The notes: generated by a model from the sequence alone, not told the origin. A stretch of 64,000 nt of DNA from CAKZLS01 sp963786305 (GCA_963786305.1 CAWAYL010000007.1:124001-188000); one strand, 5' to 3'; shown: positions 28,556 to 39,243, counted from the first letter of the stretch. Made by a program: numbers and translations.

Positions 28556-30997
28556 ATGGATATGAGTGCCAAAGGAAAGGCCGATCCCGAAAAGAAAATC
28601 GCTCCGGTAGCTACGCCGCCTAGCGAGCCGACACCCGAGGCGTCCAAGCGTCGGGCGCAACGTGCCCCTGCCCCCGCGAGCGGTGAGAGTTCTCAAGGCA
28701 AGGCGGCCAGAGGGAAAGCGACAGCTGTGCCGGCATCGGTCCCGGTGGCCTCCGCTTCGCAGCCGAATGCCGCGCCGCGACAGCTCCCGCCGCTGGCGAT
28801 GGACGGCGATGTTTACGCCGTGGTGATGGCCGATCATCGCGATCCGTTCGGCTTTCTCGGCATGCATGAACTCGAGCCCGGTGGACCATTGGTCGTTCGC
28901 GCCTTCCTTCCGTGGGCGGAGGGGGTCGAGGTGATCGATAGCCGGTCGTCAAAAGCGGTCGCCACGCTGTCGAGAATTCATCCCGACGGTCTGTTCGCCG
29001 GCGTCCTGGAGGGAATCGATAAACGGTTTCCCTACCTGTTGCTGGCGGAGACCGGGACCGGGAAAATGGAATTGGAGGACCCCTACCGCTTTCCGCCCAT
29101 TCTCGACGAAGCCGACGTGCGGTTGCTCGCCGACGGCAGCCACCTGAGAAGTTACGAGAAACTGGGCGCCCATGTCACTTCCATGGACGGGATAGCCGGC
29201 GTTGCTTTTGCCGTGTGGGCCCCGAACGCCGGGCGGGTCTCCGTCGTCGGCGACTTCAACGATTGGGATGGTCGCCGGCACGGCATGAGACTGCGCCACG
29301 ATTGTGGCGTGTGGGAACTGTTCGTCCCGGGCATCGGCGCGGGTGCGCTTTACAAATACGAGATCAAATCCGATAGCGGCGTCAAGCTGACCGACAAGGG
29401 GGATCCCTATGCGTTTCTATCCGAACCAGCGCCGGGATCGGCCTCCATCGTTTCCGATCTGACCGCGTACCGGTGGCGTGACGCCAAGTGGATGAAAGCC
29501 CGGACCGCGAAGAACAGGCGCGAGGCACCCATGGCCATCTACGAAGTGCACTTGGGCTCATGGCGACGCAATCCCGAAGAAGGTCACCGATGGCTGAGCT
29601 ACAGTGAACTCGCCGATGTCCTCGTTGACTATGTCAAGGAGATGGGGTTCACCCATGTCGAACTTCTCCCGGTCAGCGAGTTCGATTTCGACGGCTCTCT
29701 CGGCTACCAACCTTATGCTCCCTACGCGCCAACCTGCCGTTGGGGGACGCCCGACGAGTTTCGGACGTTCGTCGATCGCTGTCATGAAGCGGAGATCGGG
29801 GTCATCGCCGACTGGGTTCCCAGCCATTTTTCCGACGGACCGCACGGCCTCGGCAATTTCGATGGGACCCCTCTGTACGAGCATCCCGATCCGCGTCAGC
29901 GTCGCCACCCGGGCTGGAATACGCTCACGTACGACTATGGCCGGCGGGAAGTGGCGAATTACCTTCTTAGCAATGCCCTGTTCTGGTTGGATCGGTACCA
30001 TTTGGATGGGTTGCGGCTAAACGCCTTGGCCTCAATGCTCTATCTCGACTATAGGCGGGCCCGTGGAGAGTGGACACCCAACCGTGACGGCGGCCCCGAA
30101 AACTTCGAGGCCGTCGATTTTCTCAAGCGACTGAACGAATTGGTGGACGAACACCATGCCGGCGCCTTCACGGTCGCCGAGGACAACTCCGGCTGGCCCA
30201 ACGTCACGCGCCCCACCGGTTCGGGTGGTCTGGGCTTCGGCTTCACATGGAACGGCGGTTGGGTGCGCGAGACGCTTCGCTATATGTCCAGGAACCCCGT
30301 GCACCGAAAATATTATCATGATGAACTGACTCATCGGCCGGCGACCGCCTTCGACGAAAGCTTCGTTTTGCCGTTGTCGCATGAAGAAGTCGGCTATGGC
30401 CGGGGGTCGGTGTTGCGGAAAATGCCGGGGGATCGTTGGCAGCGGTTCGCCAATCTTCGCCTTTACTATACCTTCATGTACACGATGCCGGGCAAGAAGC
30501 TTCTCTTCATGGGCGATGAATTTGCGCAGGAACGAGGTTGGAGCGCGGAGGCCAGCCTGGATTGGCATCTGCTCGACGATCCCATGCATCTGGGCGTCCA
30601 GCACCTGGTCCGCGACCTCAACCGCGTCTATCGATCCTGTCCGGCTTTGTTCGAGCGCGACTGCGAAGAAGGCGGCTTTACGTGGATCGACGCCAACGAT
30701 ACCGAACAGAGCATCATTTCGTTTCTCCGGCACGCAAGCGCGGAGGACGAGCTTGTCGCCGTGGTCTGCAATTTCACTCCGGTTGTGCGAAAAGGCTACC
30801 GGATCGGCGTTCCGCAAGGCGGCTTCTACGAAGAGGTGCTGAACAGCGACGCGGAAAAGTATGGCGGGGGCAATGTGGGCAGTCTCGGCGGTGTCGAGGC
30901 CGACGCGAAGGCCATGCACGGCCGGCCTTATTCGCTGAGCATCAACGTGCCGCCGTTCGCCGCGGTGGTTCTGCGGAGGCGAGCGGCGTTTAAATGA
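28556..30997 (+). CDS. GlgB-like branching-enzyme paralogue lacking the catalytic nucleophile
   Basis: An 813-residue protein with the complete GlgB layout: N-terminal beta-sandwich (DHRDPFGFLGMHE), CBM48 (FAVWAPNAGRVSVVGDFNDWDG), GH13_9 barrel and C-terminal sandwich (VRKGYRIGVPQGG). Unlike the copy at 4.8-7.1 kb, GH13 region II reads GLRLNALASM: the nucleophile Asp is Asn (residue 489, codon AAC). Region IV reads LSHEEVGYGRGS, so the transition-state Asp is Glu (610). Region III keeps its Glu (542, VAEDN). With the nucleophile gone, normal branching activity is very unlikely. The first 80 residues are a Lys/Ala/Pro-rich basic extension absent from the active copy. The frame is fully intact, so it is under selection. 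The start is ATG 28556 after AAAGGAAAG; a second ATG is six bases on. Confidence 0.9.
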   Translation: MDMSAKGKADPEKKIAPVATPPSEPTPEASKRRAQRAPAPASGESSQGKAARGKATAVPASVPVASASQPNAAPRQLPPLAMDGDVYAVVMADHRDPFGFLGMHELEPGGPLVVRAFLPWAEGVEVIDSRSSKAVATLSRIHPDGLFAGVLEGIDKRFPYLLLAETGTGKMELEDPYRFPPILDEADVRLLADGSHLRSYEKLGAHVTSMDGIAGVAFAVWAPNAGRVSVVGDFNDWDGRRHGMRLRHDCGVWELFVPGIGAGALYKYEIKSDSGVKLTDKGDPYAFLSEPAPGSASIVSDLTAYRWRDAKWMKARTAKNRREAPMAIYEVHLGSWRRNPEEGHRWLSYSELADVLVDYVKEMGFTHVELLPVSEFDFDGSLGYQPYAPYAPTCRWGTPDEFRTFVDRCHEAEIGVIADWVPSHFSDGPHGLGNFDGTPLYEHPDPRQRRHPGWNTLTYDYGRREVANYLLSNALFWLDRYHLDGLRLNALASMLYLDYRRARGEWTPNRDGGPENFEAVDFLKRLNELVDEHHAGAFTVAEDNSGWPNVTRPTGSGGLGFGFTWNGGWVRETLRYMSRNPVHRKYYHDELTHRPATAFDESFVLPLSHEEVGYGRGSVLRKMPGDRWQRFANLRLYYTFMYTMPGKKLLFMGDEFAQERGWSAEASLDWHLLDDPMHLGVQHLVRDLNRVYRSCPALFERDCEEGGFTWIDANDTEQSIISFLRHASAEDELVAVVCNFTPVVRKGYRIGVPQGGFYEEVLNSDAEKYGGGNVGSLGGVEADAKAMHGRPYSLSINVPPFAAVVLRRRAAFK

Positions 30998-31069
30998 CGC
31001 AAAGGTGCTTGACGTCGCGCTCTTGCCCTCTAATGCCCAATTTCGGCGCCCGGTGATCGCTGAAAAATT

Positions 31070-31086
31070 GTGAATAGCGATTTCAC
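31070..31086. promoter_or_regulatory. Inverted repeat upstream of the hyp operon
   Basis: GTGAA (31070-31074) and TTCAC (31082-31086) are separated by 7 bases, in an AT-rich stretch about 100 bases before hypA. The pattern is reminiscent of Crp/Fnr-type half sites, but the spacing is not canonical, so this is a candidate operator only. Confidence 0.25.
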
Positions 31087-31178
31087 GAAATTAAGGTACA
31101 CTTTTCATCAAATGATACCGCCCCTTAAGGCGTGACCGGGCAAAACGCGAGGCGGCAAAGTCGCCATGGAGGGAAGGC

Positions 31179-31520
31179 TTGCACGAAGTATCGCTCTGCG
31201 AGAGCGTACTCAGCGTTCTGCGAGAACAAGCAAAAGTGCACCAATTCGATCGGGTGAAGACCGTTTGGTTGCAAGTCGGCGCCTTGTCCTGCGCCGCGCC
31301 GGAGGCGCTCGAGTTTTGTTTCCAAGCCGTTACTTCAGGGACGCTCGCGGAAGGAGCGCGGCTCGAGGTTATTCGAACACCTGGTCAGGCGTGGTGCATG
31401 AGATGTGGCGAAACCATAAACATCGCCGAGCGCTATGAACCCTGTCCGCAATGCGGCACGTTCGAGTTGCAGGTGACGGGTGGCGACGAAATGCGGATCA
31501 AGGAACTGGAGGTGGCGTAA
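31179..31520 (+). CDS. hypA: Hydrogenase nickel-incorporation protein HypA
   Basis: A 113-residue protein that, with HypB, delivers nickel to the hydrogenase large subunit. The N-terminal Met-His-Glu, which binds nickel, is present. The zinc site is complete: C73-x2-C76 and C89-x2-C92. The start is a TTG at 31179 (needed to give the Met-His-Glu N-terminus), with GGAGGGAAGG just upstream. It is the first gene of hypA-B-F-C-D-E, whose genes overlap or lie at most 7 bp apart. Its stop shares one base with the hypB start (TAATG). Confidence 0.95.
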   Translation: MHEVSLCESVLSVLREQAKVHQFDRVKTVWLQVGALSCAAPEALEFCFQAVTSGTLAEGARLEVIRTPGQAWCMRCGETINIAERYEPCPQCGTFELQVTGGDEMRIKELEVA

Positions 31521-32422
31521 TGTGTACGGTTTGCGGATGCGACCAGGCGACACACGAAAGTTCTCCCAAGTCCCGGCGGCACGGGCGACATCACCATCAT
31601 CACCACGACCACCATGACCATCAGCATCATTCCGATGACGACCATGGTCCGGCGGTAAGCATCGTCGCCGACGCCGGTGTAATCGACTATGGTTCGGGTT
31701 CAGCGGGCGCGTACGTCCCCGGTATGAGCCAAGCGCGCATTGTTCGGGTCGAGCAGAACATTCTCGGCGAAAACGATCGGTTGGCCGCCGATAATCGATC
31801 GTTTTTCACCCAACGTGGTGTCCTGGCGTTGAACCTGGTGTCCAGTCCCGGGTCCGGCAAGACCACGCTTCTGGTCCGCAGTATCGAAAGCCTGGCGGGA
31901 CGGTATCCCGTGGCGGTGATCGAGGGCGATCAGCAGACCAGCTTCGATGCCGAACGGATCCGCGAAACCGGCGTGCCGGCGTTGCAGATCAATACCGGCA
32001 AGGGCTGTCATCTCGATGCGCGCATGGTTGGCGAAGCCGCGCGGCGCCTCGATCCGGACGCGGGTTCGGTTCTGTTTATCGAAAACGTCGGGAACCTGGT
32101 CTGTCCGGCCGCCTTCGATCTTGGCGAGGCTCGAAGGGTGGTCATTCTGTCTGTCACCGAAGGCGAAGACAAGCCGCTCAAGTATCCCGATATGTTCCAT
32201 GCGGCCGATCTGATGGTGATTACCAAGACCGATCTGTTGCCCTATGTGCCCTTCGACGTCGAGCGGTGTATCGACTTCGCCCGCCGGATCAATCCGGCGA
32301 TCGAGGTTTTGCGGGTTTCGGCGACCAATGGCGAGGGTCTGGACGCCTGGTTCGAGTGGATCGACCAGCGCCGCGCCGCGCTGACCGCGTCGCATGCGTC
32401 TCCCCAAGAGGCGCGGGCGTGA
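31520..32422 (+). CDS. hypB: Hydrogenase nickel GTPase HypB
   Basis: A 300-residue SIMIBI GTPase that loads nickel together with HypA. The N-terminus has the CxxCGC metal site (MCTVCGC), then a strongly His-rich stretch at about residues 22-45 (six His in a row, then repeated DHH units) suited to nickel storage. The P-loop SSPGSGKTTL is at about residue 109, followed by EGDQQT, IENVGNLVCP and the guanine-specific TKTD. The frame is intact. Confidence 0.96.
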   Translation: MCTVCGCDQATHESSPKSRRHGRHHHHHHDHHDHQHHSDDDHGPAVSIVADAGVIDYGSGSAGAYVPGMSQARIVRVEQNILGENDRLAADNRSFFTQRGVLALNLVSSPGSGKTTLLVRSIESLAGRYPVAVIEGDQQTSFDAERIRETGVPALQINTGKGCHLDARMVGEAARRLDPDAGSVLFIENVGNLVCPAAFDLGEARRVVILSVTEGEDKPLKYPDMFHAADLMVITKTDLLPYVPFDVERCIDFARRINPAIEVLRVSATNGEGLDAWFEWIDQRRAALTASHASPQEARA

Positions 32423-32425
32423 GCG

Positions 32426-33545
32426 ATGGGCGTTGCCGCGGTTGATCGGACGGAAGACACCATCATCGACACGGTGATCGCGTTTTCGCGGCCCCAGCCG
32501 ACGGTCCTCGCGTTGGGCGCGTTTCTCAAGAGCACGGTATGCCTGACTCAGCGAACCGAGGCGCTGGTTTCCCGGGGCAATGGCAATCTCGAAACCGTTG
32601 ACGCCATCCTTGGTTTCGAGCACTCGATAGAGGCGCTCCTCCGTCATGCCGAGGGCGCGCCGACAGTCATCGCGCACGATCTGCACCCGAACTTTTACAG
32701 CTCTCGATATGCCGAGCGGACGGCCGCCCGGCTGGGCGTGGAGACGCTGCCCGTACAGCACCACCATGCGCACGTGGCGGCGGTGATGGCCGAGCATGAT
32801 CATCGCGGCCCGGTGTTGGGGCTGGCCCTCGACGGGTTTGGCCTCGGGGAAAACGACCAGTCATGGGGCGGAGAGTTGTTGCTGGTCGAGGAGGGCGGTT
32901 ACCGCAGGGTCGGCCATTTGAGGGAATTGGGCCAACCGGGCGGCGACATGGCGGCGCGCGAGCCCTGGCGGATGGGCGCGGCCGCTCTCCATGCGTTGGG
33001 GCGGAACGGCGAGATCGCCCGGCGCTATCGGTCCATCGGAGGCGCGGACGTGATCGCCGCGATGCTGGATCGGAACGTCAACTGCCCGCCGACGTCGAGT
33101 TGCGGCCGCCTGTTCGATGCCGCTTGCGGGCTTTTGCGGGTCAAGCCGGTGGCCAGCTTCGAAGGCGAGGCGCCCATGGCGCTCGAGAACATGGTCGGGA
33201 GGCCGCGCAGTCGATCCCGACGGATGGATTCTGGCGGACGGTATCCTCGACATGACGCCGCTGCTGGGCCGGCTCGTGGATCTGGAGGCGGCCGACGGCG
33301 CCGATTTATTTCACGGTACGCTCATCGCCGCCATGACCGACTGGGTCGTCGGGGCGGCGGAGGCCACCGGCGTTCGTCAAGTCGTTTTCTGTGGCGGATG
33401 CTTTTTCAACAAGGTTTTGATGTCCGGACTGGCGGCCGACTTGAGCGAGCGGAACCTGGAGGTGTTGATGCCGGTTCGGCTGAGCCCTGGAGACCCCGCG
33501 ATCAGCGCGGGCCAGGCTTGGGTCGCGGCCATGGCAAAGGGATAG
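32426..33545 (+). CDS. hypF: Short-form HypF: Kae1-like carbamoyltransferase domain only (one frameshift)
   Basis: About 373 residues that match only the C-terminal Kae1-like half of HypF. It begins at PTVLALGAFLKSTVCL, then VIAHDLHPNFYSSRYA, the metal-binding QHHHAHVAAVMAEH, LALDGFGLGENDQSWGGE, and ends VVFCGGCFFNKVL with SPGDPAISAGQAW. The N-terminal acylphosphatase domain, the two zinc fingers and the YrdC-like carbamoyl-AMP-forming domain are all missing. A truncated HypF1 of similar size is known in Ralstonia eutropha, so this may still be functional. A single-base break near 33200 splits the frame between NMVG and GRAVDPDGWILADG. The ATG at 32426 follows hypB by 3 bp, so the short N-terminus is not caused by the frameshift. 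Confidence 0.88.
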
Positions 33546-33552
33546 GGAACGG

Positions 33553-33822
33553 ATGTGTCTTGCAATACCCGCGCGGGTGACGGAATTGCTCGATCTCGAC
33601 ATGGCCAAGGTCGAGGTGGGCGGTATCGTCAAAACCATCAGCCTCTGTCTGGTGGATGACGTTTCCATCGGCGACTACGTCATCCTCCATGTGGGCTTCG
33701 CGCTCTCGAAACTGGAGCCGGACGAGGCGCGCCAGACGTTGGCCTTGTTCGCCGAGGCCGGCGTGCTGGAAGGTTTGAGCGAGGAGTTGGCCGGGGACCC
33801 GATCGAGGACCCGCCCCGATGA
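33553..33822 (+). CDS. hypC: Hydrogenase assembly chaperone HypC
   Basis: An 89-residue OB-fold chaperone that, with HypD, carries the Fe(CN)2CO unit to the large subunit. It has the invariant MCLAIPARV start with Cys2, and GDYVILHVGFALSKLEPDEA. It follows hypF by 7 bp and overlaps the hypD start by 4 bp. Confidence 0.95.
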   Translation: MCLAIPARVTELLDLDMAKVEVGGIVKTISLCLVDDVSIGDYVILHVGFALSKLEPDEARQTLALFAEAGVLEGLSEELAGDPIEDPPR

Positions 33823-34973
33823 CGGTGCGGTTCGTCGACGAATTCCGCGACCGCGACCTCGCGCGTAATCTCGCGACAGCCATACGCGGCGAAGCGCGCG
33901 GCGGGCGCACCTACAACGTCATGGAGTTCTGCGGCGGCCACACCCACGCGATTTTTCGCTACGGGGTGCAGGATCTCCTGCCCGACAACGTGCGGATGAT
34001 CCACGGTCCGGGCTGCCCGGTGTGCGTTCTGCCCATCGGCCGGATCGATCAGGCCGTCCAGCTTGCCCGCGACCATGGCGTCATCCTCTGCACCTACGGC
34101 GATCTGCTCAGAGTGCCGGGTGTCCGGCGCATGACCCTGCTCAAGGCCAAGGCGGAGGGTTGCGACGTGCGCATGGTGTACTCCAGCCTTGATGCCCTCG
34201 CTGTCGCCGAGAACAACCCGGACAAGCAGGTGGTGTTCTTCGCCATCGGCTTCGAGACCACGACCCCTCCGACGGCGGTCGTGCTCAAGCAGGCCGCCGC
34301 GCGGGGGCTCGGGAACTTCACCGTTCACTGCAACCATGTCCTGACACCGGCGGCCATCACCAATATCCTGGAGAGCCCCGACGTTCGGAAATACGGATCG
34401 GTCCCGCTCGACGGGTTCATCGGCCCGGCGCACGTCAGCGCCGTCATCGGCAGCGGTCCGTTCGAGTTCTTCGCCGAGGAATACCAGCGCCCGGTGGTGA
34501 TCGCCGGGTTCGAGCCGCTGGACGTGATGCAGGCCATCCTCATGCTGGTGCGCCAGCTCAACGAGGGCCGCGCCGAAGTGGAAAACGAATACAACAGGGT
34601 GGTGAGCCGCGAGGGAAACCTCAAGGCCCAGGCCCTGGTGGCCGAGGTTTTCGAGTTGCGCAAGAGCTTCGAATGGCGGGGTCTCGGCGATGTGCCCTAC
34701 AGCGCGCTCCGCATCAAGGACCCGTCCGCCGGCTTCGATGCCGAGAAGCGGTTCGCCCTGACCGAGGCCCATGTTCCGGACAACAAGGCGTGCGAATGCG
34801 GCGCGGTGCTTCGCGGCGTCAAGAAGCCCACGGACTGCAAGATCTTCGGCACCGTGTGCACGCCCGACAATCCCATCGGCTCGTGCATGGTGTCCTCCGA
34901 GGGCGCGTGCGCGGCCTACTACAGCTTCGGCCGGTTCCGCGAGACCAAACAACCGGTGACGGCTACTCAATGA
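33819..34973 (+). CDS. hypD: Hydrogenase iron-site assembly protein HypD
   Basis: A 384-residue scaffold for assembling the Fe(CN)2CO group. Motifs: MEFCGGHTHAIFRYG (Cys near residue 36, the iron-binding pair with HypC), GPGCPVCVLP, GFETTTPPTAV, and the C-terminal 4Fe-4S ligand set (CECGAVLRG, CKIFGTVCTP, CMVSSEGACAAYY). It starts inside the last codon region of hypC and its stop overlaps the hypE ATG (ATGA), so translation is coupled. The frame is intact. Confidence 0.96.
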   Translation: MTVRFVDEFRDRDLARNLATAIRGEARGGRTYNVMEFCGGHTHAIFRYGVQDLLPDNVRMIHGPGCPVCVLPIGRIDQAVQLARDHGVILCTYGDLLRVPGVRRMTLLKAKAEGCDVRMVYSSLDALAVAENNPDKQVVFFAIGFETTTPPTAVVLKQAAARGLGNFTVHCNHVLTPAAITNILESPDVRKYGSVPLDGFIGPAHVSAVIGSGPFEFFAEEYQRPVVIAGFEPLDVMQAILMLVRQLNEGRAEVENEYNRVVSREGNLKAQALVAEVFELRKSFEWRGLGDVPYSALRIKDPSAGFDAEKRFALTEAHVPDNKACECGAVLRGVKKPTDCKIFGTVCTPDNPIGSCMVSSEGACAAYYSFGRFRETKQPVTATQ

Positions 34974-36010
34974 ACAGGTCCTACGGCCGGCCGCTCGATA
35001 TCAAAAATGGCAGGATCGATCTCACTCACGGCAGCGGCGGCCGGGCCATGGCGCAGTTGATCGAGGAATTGTTCGAGGCCAATTTCGACAACCCATATCT
35101 GGCGCAGCGCAACGACCATGCCTGCTTCGAGGTGGATGCCGGCCGCATGGTGATGACCACCGACGGCTTCGTCATCTCGCCGCTGTTCTTTCCCGGCGGC
35201 GATATCGGCTCGCTGGCGGTGCACGGGACCGTCAACGACGTGGCCATGGGCGGGGCGCGGCCGCTCTACCTGTCGGTGGGCATGATCATCGAGGAGGGGT
35301 TCCCGCTCAGCGATCTCAAGGCGATCGTCGAGTCCATGGCCGCCGCCGCCAGGGTCGCGGGCGTGGCGGTGGTAACCGGCGACACCAAGGTCGTCGAGCG
35401 CGGCAAGGGCGACGGCATTTTCATTACCACCACCGGCGTCGGCGTGGTGCCCGACGGAGTGAGGCCCGCCCCGGATCGCGCCCGTCCGGGCGACAGGATC
35501 CTGGTCAATGGCACCCTCGGCGATCACGGCGTCGCCATCATGTCCAAGCGGGAAAACCTGTCCTTCGAGACCGAGATCGTCTCGGATTCCGCCGCGTTGC
35601 ACTCCCTTGTCGCCGAGATGATCGATGCGGTCCCGGATATCCACATGATGCGCGATCCCACACGCGGCGGCGTGGCCACTGTTCTCAACGAGATCGCCCG
35701 TGAATCCGGGGTCGGCATGAAGATCCACGAAGCCGCCATTCCCATCGCCACGGCGGTGCGCGGCGCCTGCGAGCTCTTGGGTCTCGACCCGCTCTACGTG
35801 GCCAACGAGGGCAAGCTGGTGGCGTTCTGCGAGGCCGGCGACGCCGAGACGCTGCTTTCGGTCATGCGTGCTAATCCGCTGGGCCGGAACGCCGCAATCT
35901 TCGGCGAGGTGATCGAGGACGACCATCATTTCGTGCGGATGGAGACCGCGTTCGGCGGCGACCGGATCATCGACTGGCTGGCCGGCGAGCAACTTCCCCG
36001 CATCTGTTGA
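34970..36010 (+). CDS. hypE: Hydrogenase cyanide-forming protein HypE
   Basis: A 346-residue PurM-like ATPase that dehydrates the carbamoyl group received from HypF to a thiocyanate on its C-terminal Cys. The protein ends exactly in PRIC, the required terminus. Other motifs are HGSGGRAM near the N-terminus, TTDGFVISPLFFPGGDIG, and MRDPTRGGVATVLNEIA. Last gene of the hyp operon. A GC-rich hairpin (about 36020-36052) follows without a clear T-run. Confidence 0.96.
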   Translation: MNRSYGRPLDIKNGRIDLTHGSGGRAMAQLIEELFEANFDNPYLAQRNDHACFEVDAGRMVMTTDGFVISPLFFPGGDIGSLAVHGTVNDVAMGGARPLYLSVGMIIEEGFPLSDLKAIVESMAAAARVAGVAVVTGDTKVVERGKGDGIFITTTGVGVVPDGVRPAPDRARPGDRILVNGTLGDHGVAIMSKRENLSFETEIVSDSAALHSLVAEMIDAVPDIHMMRDPTRGGVATVLNEIARESGVGMKIHEAAIPIATAVRGACELLGLDPLYVANEGKLVAFCEAGDAETLLSVMRANPLGRNAAIFGEVIEDDHHFVRMETAFGGDRIIDWLAGEQLPRIC

Positions 36011-36148
36011 GAGGGGGGAGGGGGTGTTTCAATATATCGAAAACAACCCCCTGCACAGTAGAGATGCTGTGGCGAAACATCGGTAATTGTCGCTTTTCAA
36101 TGCTGTCAGGCATGGTTCCTGAATCGCGCTGTCGTTATACTCCGGCCG

Positions 36149-37993
<1,845 letters not shown>

Positions 37994-37996
<3 letters not shown>

Positions 37997-38027
37997 TGGT
38001 CTGGATCTAACATATGGTACCCATACG
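37994..38027. repeat. Partial copy of the 51-bp palindromic repeat
   Basis: Thirty-four bases identical to the reverse complement of part of the unit at 27899-27949, beginning TAGTGG and running through the GGTACC centre before similarity stops. Because the match crosses the centre, it is a truncated copy of the whole palindrome rather than a single IS end. It supplies the recQ stop codon and lies between recQ and a convergent TPR gene. Confidence 0.65.
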
Positions 38028-38050
38028 ACGCGAGTCGACGACCGGCTTTC

Positions 38051-38755
38051 TTACTTGGTGGGCTGAATGCTGAGAGCCGGATCCAGGCGGCCGGCTTCGG
38101 CGTGGTCCCGGGCGCCGTGTTCGGCGTCACCCGATCGGAGATAGGCATCGCCGCGGGAACTGTAGGCCAGCGCCCAGTCGGGGCGGAGCCGGATCGCCTC
38201 GCTGAGGTCGGCAATGGCCCTTTCGAAGTCGCCGAGGTTGGCATAGGCGGCGCCCCGGTTGTAGAAGGCGGCCGCCATTTGCGGGTCGAGACGGATAGCC
38301 TTGGTCGAATCGGCGATGGTGTCCTCGTACCGGCCGATCACGAATGCGGCCAACCCCCGATTGTAGTACGCCACTTTTGCATCGGGTTTGAGTTCGATGG
38401 CTTGGTCGAAGTCATCCGAGGCCGTTTCCTCTTCGCCCATGCGGAAATACACACTGCCCCTGTTGGTTAGAACCACGGCGCGCTGTTCGGAAGTGAGGTT
38501 GGCGGTCTTGAGACACTCGGTATAGAGATTGATTGCCGCTTGAGATTTTCCCTCGGCGCGGGCCTCGTCGCCCGACGCGCAGGCGCGCGACGCCAGATTG
38601 GGCGCCGGTGTATTGGAGGCATCGCTGGCAATCGCCGGACCCGAAAAAGCAATGACAAGACCGAGGACCAGGGCGAACGTCAAACCTCCCCCGTGTGGCG
38701 AGCGCTTGTATCGACCGTCGGTGACATTCGGAGAGTCGGTGTATTTTTGGTGCAT
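38051..38755 (-). CDS. Exported TPR-repeat protein (paralogue of 40131-41009)
   Basis: About 234 residues. An N-terminal hydrophobic segment (GGLTFALVLGLVIAFSGPAIASD) looks like a signal peptide. A Cys-containing cap (ASRACASGDEAR, LYTECLKT) is followed by four or five tetratricopeptide repeats (AYYNRGLAAFVIGRYEDTI, AFYNRGAAYANLGDFERAI, AYSSRGDAYLRSGD). TPRs are protein-binding scaffolds; the partner is unknown. I start at the ATG at 38753-38755; the frame is open for 20 codons further. It resembles the TPR protein at 40.1-41.0 kb in the cap, repeat sequences and end (ARDHAEAGRLDPA vs ARDYADALRLDPA), so the two are duplicates. Confidence 0.8.
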   Translation of the reverse strand: MHQKYTDSPNVTDGRYKRSPHGGGLTFALVLGLVIAFSGPAIASDASNTPAPNLASRACASGDEARAEGKSQAAINLYTECLKTANLTSEQRAVVLTNRGSVYFRMGEEETASDDFDQAIELKPDAKVAYYNRGLAAFVIGRYEDTIADSTKAIRLDPQMAAAFYNRGAAYANLGDFERAIADLSEAIRLRPDWALAYSSRGDAYLRSGDAEHGARDHAEAGRLDPALSIQPTK

Positions 38756-38958
38756 GGTGTCGACCTTGATAATTGTGTGATTATGGGAGTTTGGACAGCG
38801 GCAATCTTCGGCCAATCCAAGGCCGCATGTATTGCCGATAAACGTTTCGTCGTAAAGTCCTGGGGAACATTTCGCGCATTTAGCCGTTTACGTCGCGCAT
38901 AATTGGAATTTGAACAAGTTAATTAGAATTTGAACAAGTGGCGAGGGAGGTGCGTTCG

Positions 38959-39243
38959 ATGCGACTTGGAGCATTTTGTGCGATTTCGATCATCCTCGGC
39001 TTTGCAATGGCCCTGTCATCCATGCAAATGGCGAACGCGTCCGAGGATCGGGCTACCACCGAGGAGAGCGGCTCCGCCACCGGCGCCGAGGGCCAGTCCG
39101 CGGATGGTGAAAAGGACATTCGTGACGTCGGCGAGGCCGGCGGCGGCGGGCAATCTTCCGGAAACATGAAGCCAATTGACGCTGATCCACGGCTCCCGGC
39201 CGCGGACCCGGAGCCCTCGCACGAACCATCTAAAAAGCGCTAA
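38959..39243 (+). CDS. Small exported protein of unknown function
   Basis: About 94 residues: a signal peptide (FCAISIILGFAMALSSMQMANA) followed by a disordered, acidic, Gly/Ser/Pro-rich mature region with no recognisable domain. The start ATG at 38959 has GGGAGG 8 bases upstream; an in-frame GTG 21 bases earlier is possible. It sits between the two TPR genes and its stop overlaps the Tn3 transposase remnant by a few bases on the other strand. Expression is plausible but unproven. Confidence 0.5.
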   Translation: MRLGAFCAISIILGFAMALSSMQMANASEDRATTEESGSATGAEGQSADGEKDIRDVGEAGGGGQSSGNMKPIDADPRLPAADPEPSHEPSKKR

